Origin: Saksenaea vasiformis B4078
Lineage: Eukaryota; Mucoromycota; Mucoromycetes; Mucorales; Saksenaeaceae
DNA length: 64,000 nt
NCBI GenBank assembly: GCA_000697055.1
Contig: JNDT01002300.1
Location: forward strand, 62,001-126,000
Direction: 5' to 3'
Under the pieces are notes generated by a model. The model was given only the letters and a program-made list of their open reading frames with translations, was not told the DNA's origin and searched no databases. Of the stretch, positions 45,513 through 55,537 are shown one piece after another. The stretch's first letter is position 1; the number at the start of each line of letters is the position of its first letter. A program made the position numbers and the translations under genes.

Positions 45513-45743
45513 TGAGGACATAGATCCACATCTAAAGATCGGCATTATATCCAAAGTCAAGACCATCTCAGGAACACAGATCTACTGACGAGGGTCAAGA
45601 TTGCAATCTCCGAATGAATAGAACAATAATAAGGACAGACGCGTAAACATACGCAATCATCTTTACTTTACATCCCAATAAAGAAAGAGTCTCAAAGGAT
45701 TTCCTGTCTGTCAAGCTATCACTAAACAAACTGAAATCCACAG
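45513..45743 (+). repeat. LTR-like repeat tail, copy 1
   Basis: It contains the better-preserved counterpart of the AT-rich repeat at 40838-40910. Its end, 45663-45743 (CCCAATAAAGAAAGAGTCTC... to GAAATCCACAG), is nearly identical to 48344-48424. Confidence 0.7.
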
Positions 45744-45750
45744 CTCTCAA

Positions 45751-46058
45751 TGCTCTGGAGGTTTTCGCATACGTGGCTGGGCAGACAGACCAATTACAAG
45801 AAAGTTTTCGATGTGCACAACAATTTCTATATCATGTATAGATATCAATGCAAACAGTGCAGTCGATCATACTTGGGATATGATAATGAAATTATCAAAA
45901 ATCTACTGCGCCCCTTAACCGAAGAATTTCCTGCGATACTTTCTCACTGCGGAGCAGTATCTCGAGAGTTGATGAATATGATGCGTAGCTGCTTCCATTC
46001 CGGAATAGGACCTGGTCCATTTTCTCGAACCATCGGTGGGAATCATCATCTGTTATGA
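45751..46058 (+). pseudogene. Fragment of a DUF6729-like zinc-binding, mobile-element-associated protein
   Basis: The frame shows NFYIMYRYQCKQCSRSYLGY, then ILSHCGAVSRELMNMMR and FHSGIGPGPFSRTI. The Cys-x2-Cys finger followed by a FPAILSH...G.GP.PF pattern is what I recall of DUF6729, a domain frequent in fungal repetitive gene families. Upstream CSGGFRIRGW lies in another frame, so there is at least one frameshift near 45800. It directly follows an LTR-like tail. The family name is from memory of the pattern. Confidence 0.45.
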
Positions 46059-46720
46059 TATATCTTGCTGATATTTGTTAGCTGGTTTTCTAATGAGTAT
46101 CTCGTACAGTATGCATCTCTTTATTTGGACCTTGTACTACTCGACACGACATTTTCCCTGTTATGGCTTAGCTAACGTCGTTTCCCACGTAATTCCAAAC
46201 GAATTGTGACAGAAGAACAATGGGGAGTCTGGATGGAGTTTTTAATATAATGAGGATAGCAAGTCCAGTGCTTTCCTCGTTTGGAGATAGAAACAGTTAC
46301 GACGGCACATTTCCAAGTGCAAAGTGTTTAACGAATATGTACAGTAATTGCGTGGAATTGCGTTCGATGGACCATTATCCGCATATGAGTACAATGCAAT
46401 AGATTGAACATCTACGGTGTGATAGATCCTTTTCTTAGGAGCCATATCAAATTTCGTAGCTTGGAGATCAATAAGGTTTAGGGGTTTTGCTGTTGCACAA
46501 GCTATGGCTCCAAAAGATGCCGGTCGGATTAGGTATGGTTCTTAAGAGATCTGGTGATAGATCAACAACAGTGATTTCTTTGTATTGTGAACTATAAGAT
46601 AGGGACAACCACCACATTTCAGTCCTCATTCTCTTACTTTGTCGTTTTTGCCTTTATCATGGAAGAGGAGGTTCAGGAACCACCTCGCCGTCGGAGACGA
46701 TATGGATATCAACATAGCCC

Positions 46721-46990
46721 TCTGGCGGATGTTCAGAAGTTTTGTAGATACGAGATTGTTTTCCGAATCAAAAGGATGACGAATAAATATGCAACATTTG
46801 AGCGGCCGCCGATGTTCTAAGAAATATGATTGATTGAAATGATCGCCGCTGTACGATAGCATAAACGCTTCTAAAGAGGACGCGCTCATTTTATTTAGAA
46901 GGGGTCGTTTAAAAGAAATGACGTGTGATGTGCGAACACGCAGCGTTTACTAAACTTTCGGACGTTACGATGAGACACGGCCATCCTCCT
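46721..46990. repeat. Dispersed repeat R2, copy 2 (better preserved)
   Basis: The direct-repeat partner of 43163-43430. This copy retains CpG where the left copy has TpG or CpA. Confidence 0.8.
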
Positions 46991-48077
46991 CTATCCGACC
47001 TGCCTGGTCATGATTATTCGTTTGTGCGTAAACCACTATGGGAAAAGAATTATGACGCTTGACGTAAATCTAACATAAATTTAATTTGTATAACACAATA
47101 TAACAGAATATGACACATTATAAACAGTGTAGTATGTAGGACACAGATCTAACGTAAATCTAACGTAAGCCTAATATATGTCTAATGATAAAGAAAGTGA
47201 AAGAAAACAAGTATGAATATGGTTTCAGTAAACAGATATTGAATACAGTTGTAGAACACGTGTATGAACAAAGAGACCTGCCCTTTTCTTTAAATCTAAC
47301 AAAAATCTAGCAGAAATCTGAGATCAAAATATAACACAGATCTAACATCATCCGAAAGTTGTTAGATTTGCGTTATATTCCGACTTTAGATTTCTGTTAG
47401 ATTTCTGTGAGATTCATGTTATGCTTTTTCCCATAGTGAACTAAAGCTGTCCAATTTCCTGCAAGAGGACTATAAGCACCTGAGGGCACGTGTATCTTGT
47501 TTTTCTCTGGACAAAAGCTAAATTCATTGATGTAGGTCGATTTTCGTGCATTTGCGGAAGAATAGGCCGCTGCTCGCCAGTGTGCAATGTTTCTCGTTAA
47601 CCTACACATTCGCCGTTGGCTCGAGGGCCAGGTAGAACTTTTCCCTCCGATTTCCAAGGAATATTTCTTCACTGCTGCTTTCAGGATGGCACTGCAGCGA
47701 GATCCCGGCACCAATGTCAGAGTAGCTTTTGTATGATGTTACTATAATTGATCAATCAGCAGGCTGAAATTCTTTGTCTTCTGTATACTTTGTAGTCTGC
47801 CTATCGATGGTGCGTTGACCTGAGAGAAACTTTTGAGACCGTATAATTTGTGCAGATTCGATCCACAAACATCAGAAGGTACATAAAAGGACTTACGCCT
47901 TTTAAGGATATTCATGTATTATTAGAAAACTATTCTCTCCCGACACTGACGCAAGTCTTAAGAGACCTGGCTCCTTCGTTTGCAGGGAAAATAACTGCCA
48001 TTGAGTGCTTAATATCAAAAAGGTAGTTGTAAGTAATACGATTAGTAGGATATGCTAAGTCTCTAACATTACATTAG
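46991..48077. other. Repeat-derived DNA with open stretches of unknown origin
   Basis: A minus-strand frame at 47397-47714 and a plus-strand stretch at about 47864-48022 (IRSTNIRRYIKGLTPFKDIH, LRDLAPSFAGKITAIECL) look coding-like but lack a known domain. AT-rich words with the pattern TCTAACA..ATCTAAC recur between 47050 and 47400. Confidence 0.4.
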
Positions 48078-48197
48078 TTTTGGAACAGAGACGTTAATGC
48101 CTGCCGTAACATGCGTGAGATACTTGTCCGTTACATTGAATCCGGATGCCAGTTAACGTCTCGTCCCGAAGCGCTGTCTCGGACAGCTCAGCAGTGA
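48078..48197 (+). pseudogene. C-terminal exon of a second Fanzor/TnpB-like gene
   Basis: After an acceptor (ACATTAG ending at 48077) a 39-codon exon reads FWNRDVNACRNMREILVRYI and ends RTAQQ-stop. FWNRDVNACRNM is the RuvC-III signature of Fanzor/TnpB (WNRDVNAARNI). The catalytic Asp is kept. No zinc ribbon or other RuvC motif could be found upstream in this orientation, so it is an isolated remnant. It is not a close copy of the remnant at 37-38.8 kb, whose end reads differently. Confidence 0.6.
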
Positions 48198-48343
48198 GGC
48201 ACTGCTATCTGGTCACTCGTTTGACAAGTAAGTATTTGAGTTAGGTCTTACGAGTCACGCTTTGGAACGACGTGCTAATGAGAAATTAGGGCTATCCAGA
48301 CACCGTCTGTGAGCCATGTGGACTGCGGAAACACTGTATCTTT

Positions 48344-48424
48344 GCTTTACTTCCCAATAAAGAAAGAGTCTCAAAGAATTTCCTGTCTGTCAAGCTACTA
48401 TCTAAACAACCGAAATCCACAGTC
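48344..48424 (+). repeat. LTR-like repeat tail, copy 2
   Basis: About 90 percent identical to 45663-45743 in the same orientation, containing AATAAAGAAAGAGTCTCAAA. Confidence 0.8.
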
Positions 48425-48765
48425 ATTGTTCAGATCAGAAGATAACTTTGCATCCAAAAATTCTTCGAACGTTCGCCCCAAAAAAATGTAGCACTCACAG
48501 AAGGTTTCGTTGTAACCTCCACTTTTTCTTTCTTTCTTATTTTAGCCCTTATACGCTTCTGAAGTCATTGACTTGCATGAACAACGGTGACAGTCAAAAA
48601 AGAGCCAGAATTAAACTTCGACACACCTCGACAGTCAGAATTAAAGTTCGACATACTCTAGCAGTCATACTGCATCGACGAGTCAAGCAAGTCATGCCGC
48701 TTCAGAATAGTATTTCCTTTTTTTGTATTGATGGATTTTGTACAAATACCCCAACTTCTCATCAA

Positions 48766-49390
48766 TAAATCGACAGGTTATTTGAAAGCTAATCAAGGTT
48801 ACAACAGCTTAAAAACACAAGCTATTATAGGGCTATTGCGCCTCTCAAGCGATCTTCTCAAGGCTTCTCTCTACAGGTTTTTTTATTCCATCACACCTGC
48901 CTATCCGCTATACCTCCATTGGTTACTCTCAAAAGAATCTACCGTTAATCCGAATCTTTTGATTCCCTTTTTCTTTTATTCTTTTCTTTTCTCTTTTCTT
49001 TTATTTCCACTGAGATCCTATTTCTCCCGATCCCACTCGCTGATCACTGGAGAAATACCTATATCTCACACATACACTTCTATTTGACGATCCAACACGA
49101 GATCACAGGTAATCTTAAATACGATCTAACTAACGATCGGATTCCCTTGTCAAGTAGAATCTCGCAAGTCTTGTCTATCGACTACTTTACTCTATTTATC
49201 TTCTCTGATAGATATTTTAGTCTTGGTGTTTGACTAAAAACCAACACCTGGTGCTCACACTTAACTGAATCTGGATATCTTAAATCTATCCAAAACTTGG
49301 ATCCCTGTTAACCCGAAACTTGAATAATTGAGTTAGACTCTTCTTGTTTCTTTTCTTATTCATCACGTTCTGTCATAACGCTGAAAGTTA
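48766..49390 (+). mobile_element. LTR-like repeat, copy in plus orientation
   Basis: The inverted partner of 43760-44400: shared blocks include CCGTTAA(T/C)CCGAAT, the pyrimidine-rich run and CTTGGTGTTTGACT. It ends near TGTCATAACGCTG. No intact coding sequence. Confidence 0.5.
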
Positions 49391-49449
49391 TATAAGAACT
49401 TCTCCCGTAAAATAACAGCGTTCACATCGTAAAGCGTTCCCTTCTGAGA

Positions 49450-49632
49450 TGTCGGTTAATGTAGTGTGTTCAATCGGACTGAAGAGTACGTGAGACTCGG
49501 TATGGGAGTTTTATTCGGTGAAAGAACCAGGAACTCTGGTATTAAGATTACTATCCAATTAACCGAACTATCTGAGTTGTGCTGAGTGTACATTCTGATG
49601 TTGATGTATGACAAAGATGTCCAGACACAACA
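49450..49632 (-). mobile_element. Short solo LTR-like element, TGTTGTGTC...CCGACA
   Basis: 183 bp that on the minus strand begins TGTTGTGTCTGGAC and ends TTAACCGACA, with TG/CA termini. A second copy is at 60340-60508 and a partial one near 43431-43482 (CATTGTGCTAG...GTCTGGATACAAC). No convincing target duplication is visible. Confidence 0.5.
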
Positions 49633-49865
49633 TCTTCCGCTGTAAAGTATACAAAGAAGCCATCTAATACAGAAATCGTAGCTAATTCTCACTGTATTAC
49701 CTTTGACTCTTTTATTTTTAAATCATTTTATTTTCTCTTTCTTTTCTCCTCGTTTCACACAAACATTGGTAATTTGTTGTAATTCAATGGAATCGGAATT
49801 GAATTCATTTGATTTGCTTTTTGGGTACAGAACTCTGTAAACTATGACTTAAAATGATGACTAAA

Positions 49866-50393
49866 TCATACGCTCCTCCAAGAGTCAACAACATCTTGTA
49901 TGTCTTTGGCTATCATTTTGTTCCGTTTCGATACTGAAGAAGCAAGGTATGTTGCCAGTTCTTGTGCAACGCGGTTCAGATCTCCATCTCCTATTATCTG
50001 GATGTCACCGTCGTTCGTGCATTTCTTCATAATGTTGGCCACTTTGCTTGTACCATTTGTCTTTTCTGTATTTTGATACAATCCCTCGATAAAGGTTTTT
50101 GGTAAAACAGCGTTAGCCTGATGCCGTAGTGCTTGTTCGGCCATCTGTTTCATGAACAATGAAGCACGCTTTGCCTCTGTGTTTCTTATTTCAAAATCAC
50201 AAAGTGTGTAAACGGTGCACGGCCAAAGACTGCGGACTGAGAAAAATAACGCGCGGGAAAGGGCATATGTAGTTGTCATATGGAACCGTGAACGTAATTG
50301 CCGGAGCTGATAACAGATCGAGTGGTCGTACAGTACACTCCACGGCAATAAGTCTGTGCCCACTTGTACAGACTCCGAAACTCTGTTTGCCAT
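49866..50393 (-). CDS. Hypothetical protein, 175 residues
   Basis: An uninterrupted ATG-started frame (MANRVSESVQVGTDLLPWSV to DIQDVVDSWRSV). The N-terminal half is hydrophobic and Arg-rich, the C-terminal half helical and charged. I recognise no domain. It lies immediately 3' of a decayed Tc1-type transposase and beside LTR-like repeats, so it may be element-encoded. An intact 175-codon frame among decayed neighbours supports a real gene only modestly. Confidence 0.4.
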   Translation of the reverse strand: MANRVSESVQVGTDLLPWSVLYDHSICYQLRQLRSRFHMTTTYALSRALFFSVRSLWPCTVYTLCDFEIRNTEAKRASLFMKQMAEQALRHQANAVLPKTFIEGLYQNTEKTNGTSKVANIMKKCTNDGDIQIIGDGDLNRVAQELATYLASSVSKRNKMIAKDIQDVVDSWRSV

Positions 50394-50495
50394 CTATATA
50401 TTTCTACTTTCTGATATCACGTCCGAGACAGCTATAACAGCAGAAACAAGTAGCATTAATTCTTTAAAACGTTCATACAATTTTTCCAGGGAGAT

Positions 50496-51549
50496 CTAAT
50501 AACGGGTGTTCCCGCCATGCGCTTTAATTACTTCCTGACATCTTCTATGCATTGATGCAACTAAATTCTGACAGACACTCTGTGGTATTGCTCGCCATTC
50601 CTCCAACAAGGCCGCTTCCAGTTGCTCAGGGTTGTTGATCACGTGTCTTCTCTTTGCCAAACGGCGCTCAAGTTCATCCCACAGATGTTCAATTGGGTTT
50701 AGGTCAGGACTTTGTGCCGGCCAGTATGGCATTACAGAGATACATTGATCCTTTTTCCATTGCTTTGCATCTTTTCCCGTATGGCAAGAAGCTCCATCCT
50801 CTTGGAAGATATAATCATGAAGTTATTTTCCTCGAGGTAAGGAAGCAACTTCTTGCCCAAAACGTTGGTGTAGACGGCTTGATTCGTTGTGCCTGGCACT
50901 GGTGTAGCAGGCCCAACTCCTCTAGCACTAAAACACCCCATAACATCACTGAACGCCCATACTTCACCGTTCCCTTAATATTCTGAGGATGCAGGAACTC
51001 TCCACTTTTGCGCAAGACGCGCTCTCGACTTCCATTTCCCAAAACGCGGAATCGGGATTCATCAGACCAGATAACCTTTGCCCACTGATCATCGGTCCAA
51101 TCTAGGTGCTCCTTGGCCCATGCAAGTCTTGCTTTCTTATGTCTTTCAAGCAGTAGCGGCTTTCTGGTTGGTCGACAGGAAGAAAAACCAAGCTCATGCA
51201 CGGTTTCCTGAAATGTTCGCAATGAAACTTCCATGCACGTAGCTGAGAATGTCGCGTGATGAAAGGTCAAAAGGGCACGCGGATTGTCACGGATGTCGCG
51301 TTCAATGAGACGTTTCGAGCGATCCGTTATCTTCTTTGGTCTTCCCTTCCTTGGTTTTGACGCAGTTGTACCGGTTTCTTTGACGTTCTTAATAATACGC
51401 CGAACGGTCGATCGCCCAAGTCCTCTTGACTTGGCGATTTCACCGAAGGACCATCCTGCCTCCCTCATGCCATAGATCATTGCACGTTCTTGCTCTGAGA
51501 TTTCAGCGTTTTGCTTTTGGCTGTTGTTAGTGATACACTCAAGTGTCAT
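50496..51549 (-). pseudogene. Tc1/mariner-type transposase, two frameshifts
   Basis: The N-terminus has a homeodomain-like helix-turn-helix (ERAMIYGMREAGWSFGEIAK, LGRSTVRRIIKNV), then VIWSDESRF with the first catalytic Asp, GCFSARGVGPATPV, QEDGASCHTGKDAKQW with the second Asp, and SPDLNPIEHLWDELE with the final Glu (35 residues between Asp and Glu by my count). The protein is spread over three frames: one base is missing in a G run near 50940 (WGC reads WGV) and another shift lies near 50830. All catalytic residues survive. No terminal inverted repeats or TA duplication could be recognised. The 5' start is the ATG at 51549. Confidence 0.9.
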
Positions 51550-51939
51550 ATTGAGAACTTAGAGGAAAAAGAGAGAAAATCCTCTGTTATTTACATGCGT
51601 TTATGTTACTACGTCTATGCATTATCCATGGCCTTATGCCTCTCAGTACAATCAAATTTAATATATTATTCTTTGTTCATTTATTCTTTCTGTACCCCAT
51701 AGCCTCTTCATATTCGTTTCTCGTAGACCTTTCAACTTATGTCCCATAATCTCTTCCATTGCATAATCTCTTCTTTCCCCATAGAAAATCAAGCACACGA
51801 CGCGAAGCGAGCACCACGGCTAGCAGGATAATATATTGAAGCAAAAAAAAATCGCGCATAGCAACAGGCTTTTGTTTCATTTATCAAAGCAATCGCAACC
51901 AGAAATTTTTATTATGTAAAGCTTATTCAAAACCCAGTG
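51550..51939. other. Non-coding gap right of the transposase
   Basis: Contains the expected position of the right transposon end and the 3' region of the Bud22-like gene. I see no inverted repeat or gene. Confidence 0.4.
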
Positions 51940-53401
51940 TTAATCGCTATCATCAAATACGATTTTCTTATTAGTGGCTTTTCCACTCATTGCTTTGGCA
52001 ATCATCTCTTGTTGTTGACGTTTTGCTTGCCATGAAGGATGCATAGCCTCAGATGGTTCCACAGCGGCTGGTTGCGATCTTGGCTTTGAATTCTTCTTTA
52101 CAATTTCTTCTATTTTACGTTGTTCTCGCTTTGACTTCTCCTCTTCCAAGTGTTTTGCCTGCTCTCCGTACATCTTTTCCCATTTCCTACAAGAAATAAC
52201 CGTAAATATCGTTACACATCATATGAACCAGTACCTTCGTCTCTGTCGCTGTCCCGCTCGGTTTTTCTTTTCCGTTCCATAAAACTTATCAAAATCTGGA
52301 TCCTCCCAGTCGGCTGACATCTTGCTCGATTTCTGAGACAGCGACTTCGCTCGACTTTCTGCATTCGTGTCTTCATCGTCGAGCACAAACATTGATTCTA
52401 CGAACGTCGATCCGGCACCGACTTTCTGTTTTTTCATTTGTTCTCCTGCCGGTTGTTCCTCTTCCATTTTCCGTTTCTTGTTAGGTATCCTTTTCTGGTG
52501 CGTTCCCAGTGCTATTGCCTCGATTTCGCCCAGAATCTTTGAAATTTCATCCTTGACAACGTTTTGTGACAAAATCCGTGCTTCCACATTACTCTTCAAT
52601 CGCGTATCCTCATCATCAGCTGCAGTTTTGGATCCCTCCAAATGTGTTGAGTTGACTACCGAAATCACCAATTCCAATTTCTTCAGCGTAGGGTGTTTCG
52701 TTATTTTACTCCTTAATGTCTTGTCTGCTAATACGTCTAAATCCATACCCTATGTGTTCATTATCAATTAGCACAAGCGTGCCGATACATCTTATCCCTC
52801 TAACCTTTGCGAGTTCCAGCTCTTGTTCCAGTCTCTTAACGTCCTCCTCCGTAAATGTCCTCTTTTTGCCTTTTCCTTGCTTGTCATCTGAATCATCTTC
52901 TGCTTTCTTCGATTTATCAGATTCTAAAGCCTTGCGAGCATCATGCAACCGTTTAATTTGTTTCTTTATATCTAACGCTTTGCCTTTCTTCAAGGACGCT
53001 CGCAGTTCTCGGCGAACTTGAAACTACTAGAGATGTTAGTACCGCCGCGTATATACGTGGGACCTACCATTTTTCTTTCGAGCTTTTCCCGTCGAACTTG
53101 TTCGAGTTCTCGCTTTAATTCTTCCTCATTAATTGCATCTTGGTCCTCAAGGCGTTTCTGATATTGAAGTTTTGCGGCAGCGGCTTCCTTTGCTGATCCA
53201 ATGCGTACGTCTTCGCCGATCTAACGGGCATTTGAGTCTTCTAATGCAGTCTCGCAGCCGTTGCTTACCTGCGCAGCAAGATAATCGATTTTCCACTTTA
53301 AGTTGCCTTTCGACTCATTGTGTTTATTCAAACCCTAAATAACATTGGCAACATCGTCAATCCATGAATTGTAGAAAGAGATCATCGAGATCGATTACCA
53401 T
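51940..53401 (-). CDS. BUD22: Bud22/SRFBP1-like nucleolar protein (18S rRNA maturation)
   Basis: Yeast Bud22 acts in small-subunit rRNA processing; SRFBP1 is the animal relative. Exons join into a highly charged, helical protein: GLNKHNESKGNLKWKIDYLA, IGEDVRIGSAKEAAAAKLQY, then KKGKALDIKKQIKRLHDARK, a central part with QKRIPNKKRKMEEEQ and SADWEDPDFDKFYG, and a C-terminus with HPSWQAKRQQQEMIAKAM and NKKIVFDDSD. The H-P-S-W and K-K-I-(V/T)-F-D-D motifs mark the Bud22/SRFBP1 C-terminus. The proposed start is an ATG at 53399-53401, followed at once by a donor (GTAATC) and a 64-bp intron, so the first coding exon would be only the start codon. Family moderately sure; start inferred. Confidence 0.75.
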
Positions 53402-54162
53402 TTTGCTGTAAAGCGATCAAGTAAAGAAAACGCAGCAAGCCACTCGTTCTGACTTTCTGCGAAACGCGACTAACTGAGTTCGAAAGGCTAGAGTTTTTGC
53501 TTTGAAGTTCGTCGTCTCAGCAAAGACAACTTGGAAGAGTCCAAAGAGCTCGATACATCCGTAGAAGCACTCTCGGATCATAAATAGGAAACAATTTAAA
53601 AGATAATTAGACAATGTACTGTAATGCCGGATTTAAATGCTTAACCCAAAAAATCGATCGAGAAATTGCAATTGTGGTAGAAAGTAGCCACGCTTTTCAG
53701 GCAGAGCAAGCAAGCATTACCTATCAGGTTATCATTATTGTTTTTTCTCAGCCATTGATGTCTGGCTATACTCTCGTCATCCACATTAATAGATTTTTTT
53801 TTTCCCCAGATATGGTAGTAAACCCTGTCTCAAATCAATCATACCAATTTTGGAGAAAGCCAAATGACAAATAAAAGGGGTAAAGCGTTCATGCAAAATG
53901 TCACCCGGTAGGTAATATAAGGTAGGAAGTTAACAGCTGATATTACGTAGCCACCAAAACTTTATTCTACTCAGGGACATGTTCAAAATGCAAACGGGGC
54001 TGAGAGGGGCATTGTAAAAAACGCACATGTATAATCTATCGGAAATCTGGATCGCCTTTACATTCTAACATACTCTAACGTTCTATAAGCATCACAATGG
54101 CGAAATGCAGAAAAAGGCCAAGCAGGGGGGGGGGGGAGAGGAGATGCAGCGTGGTTGAAGCT
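53402..54162. other. Intergenic region, no gene seen
   Basis: Short frames on both strands (for example 53614-53874) lack any domain. A run of about ten G lies at 54126-54135, just downstream of the hydrolase stop. Confidence 0.5.
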
Positions 54163-55537
54163 TCATACGTTTCCCGAACCACTGGTGACGTCGGTTAATC
54201 TCTTCTTGCTGAGATAATCAAGGTACCTCTGCATGGTCTTTGATTTGTAGAGTCCCAACTGGTCGCGTGTCAAGAATCCTTGGAAGCTACCTTCCATGTA
54301 TAATGCTTTTTGCCCGAATTGTCCAAAGACGTTAGGATCAATCACACGATCCCTCCGTGGTAGCAATTTATAAATGATCGAGCTGTCGTAGCTATCGCAG
54401 TAATAGAACGCTCCTCCTCCGCAGATCTGCTCGATAGGATTACTACTTGGTCGTTTAGAAGTTTGGACAGCTTGCATCGAGATTAGAAACATTACCTGAA
54501 CACGAGACCGCGTTCCTGAGCTTTGGTCATCATCCAGGCAAGTGTGTGATTTGGGAGAAGGCGAGCCTGTGACTCCCCGCCAATGTCTCCGTGCATCCCG
54601 GGGAACCACACTTGTTCCAATTCCTGATACTCCCGCTTTTTGGATGAATACTGCATCAATGCTGGCTTAAACCATGCACGTTGATCATGAATAGCAATTG
54701 CATGGAAAGCAGAGATAACCATAGGCGAAATCTTGGTGTCGTGGAAGCTATGAAGTCCGTGAAACAAGGTCCAGACTAAGCATTCGGACATTAAGTGCAA
54801 GTCGAGTAACGCAAGTCTTTCTTACTTACATAGCGAGCCACCAAGATACCATGGCAGGCGGGGAACACCAAGTGTTCCAACAGTATCAAAGCATCCCAGA
54901 AATCGAATATATGGCTCGATACATTCATATTTCTTTCGAAATTCTATTGCTGCGGCGTCTGTCGGGCGGCTTGAGCTTCCACGTTCACGGTACATACAGT
55001 AGGCGGTATGCAAATGCTCAGCGATAAGCTTGCATGGTAACAAACCGACGTTGTAAATCATGCCTGCAAGGCTGCGAGCAGCATACGCTAAATCAGTCAT
55101 TGGAGTGAGCTGTCACTTGTGCATTTGTTCCCTTTCGCTTACCTCCGCGACTGTGTCCTACAATCCAAATTTCATCATCTGTATGATGATAATTTTCGCT
55201 AAGAAATGCGTAGGCTAATAGTATCTGTTCGCTGATGCCTAAGCCAAATGCACCGCCAAGATATTTGAAACGAGCTGTACCGACACCTTCAAAGTAACCA
55301 GCAACTTGAATCCATGGTGATTGATCTTGATCTTCGGGTGTGGCAGGAACAGGCTTCGCGGTCTGCAAATGAAGGTACCATTGATAAATGTTTGTCTTGG
55401 CTAGTGTTTTCTATCAGTTTGTCAAACTGCAGTGTTTATCAAAATTTACCTGATGGGCTGTCCCACGTTCCATCCATGCATACGATAACTCGTCGGCGTA
55501 GACCTTCAGGTTGAGTTAGGATTTCAGATGTTGTCAT
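54163..55537 (-). CDS. DUF2235 family alpha/beta hydrolase (Tle1-like phospholipase fold)
   Basis: The first exon (ATG at 55537) gives RRRVIVCMDGTWDSPS, the diagnostic DUF2235 start. The next gives AKTNIYQWYLHLQTA, YFEGVGT and DEIWIVGHSRGG, whose G-H-S-R-G holds the nucleophile Ser. Then come TDLAYAARSLAGMIYNVGLL, RFLGCFDTVGTLGVP, ISAFHAIAIHDQRAWFKPAL, VWFPGMHGDIGGE (candidate catalytic His) and a C-terminal exon ending at 54163. Members are serine esterases or phospholipases; in fungi they are cytosolic proteins of unknown role. No signal peptide is seen. Four or five short introns are needed. The gene follows the Bud22-like gene on the same strand with 760 bp between. Confidence 0.88.

Noticed and set aside
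47397..47714. Coding part of the second Fanzor remnant
   Set aside because: It lies on the opposite strand to the exon at 48078-48197 and shows no RuvC or zinc-ribbon motif.
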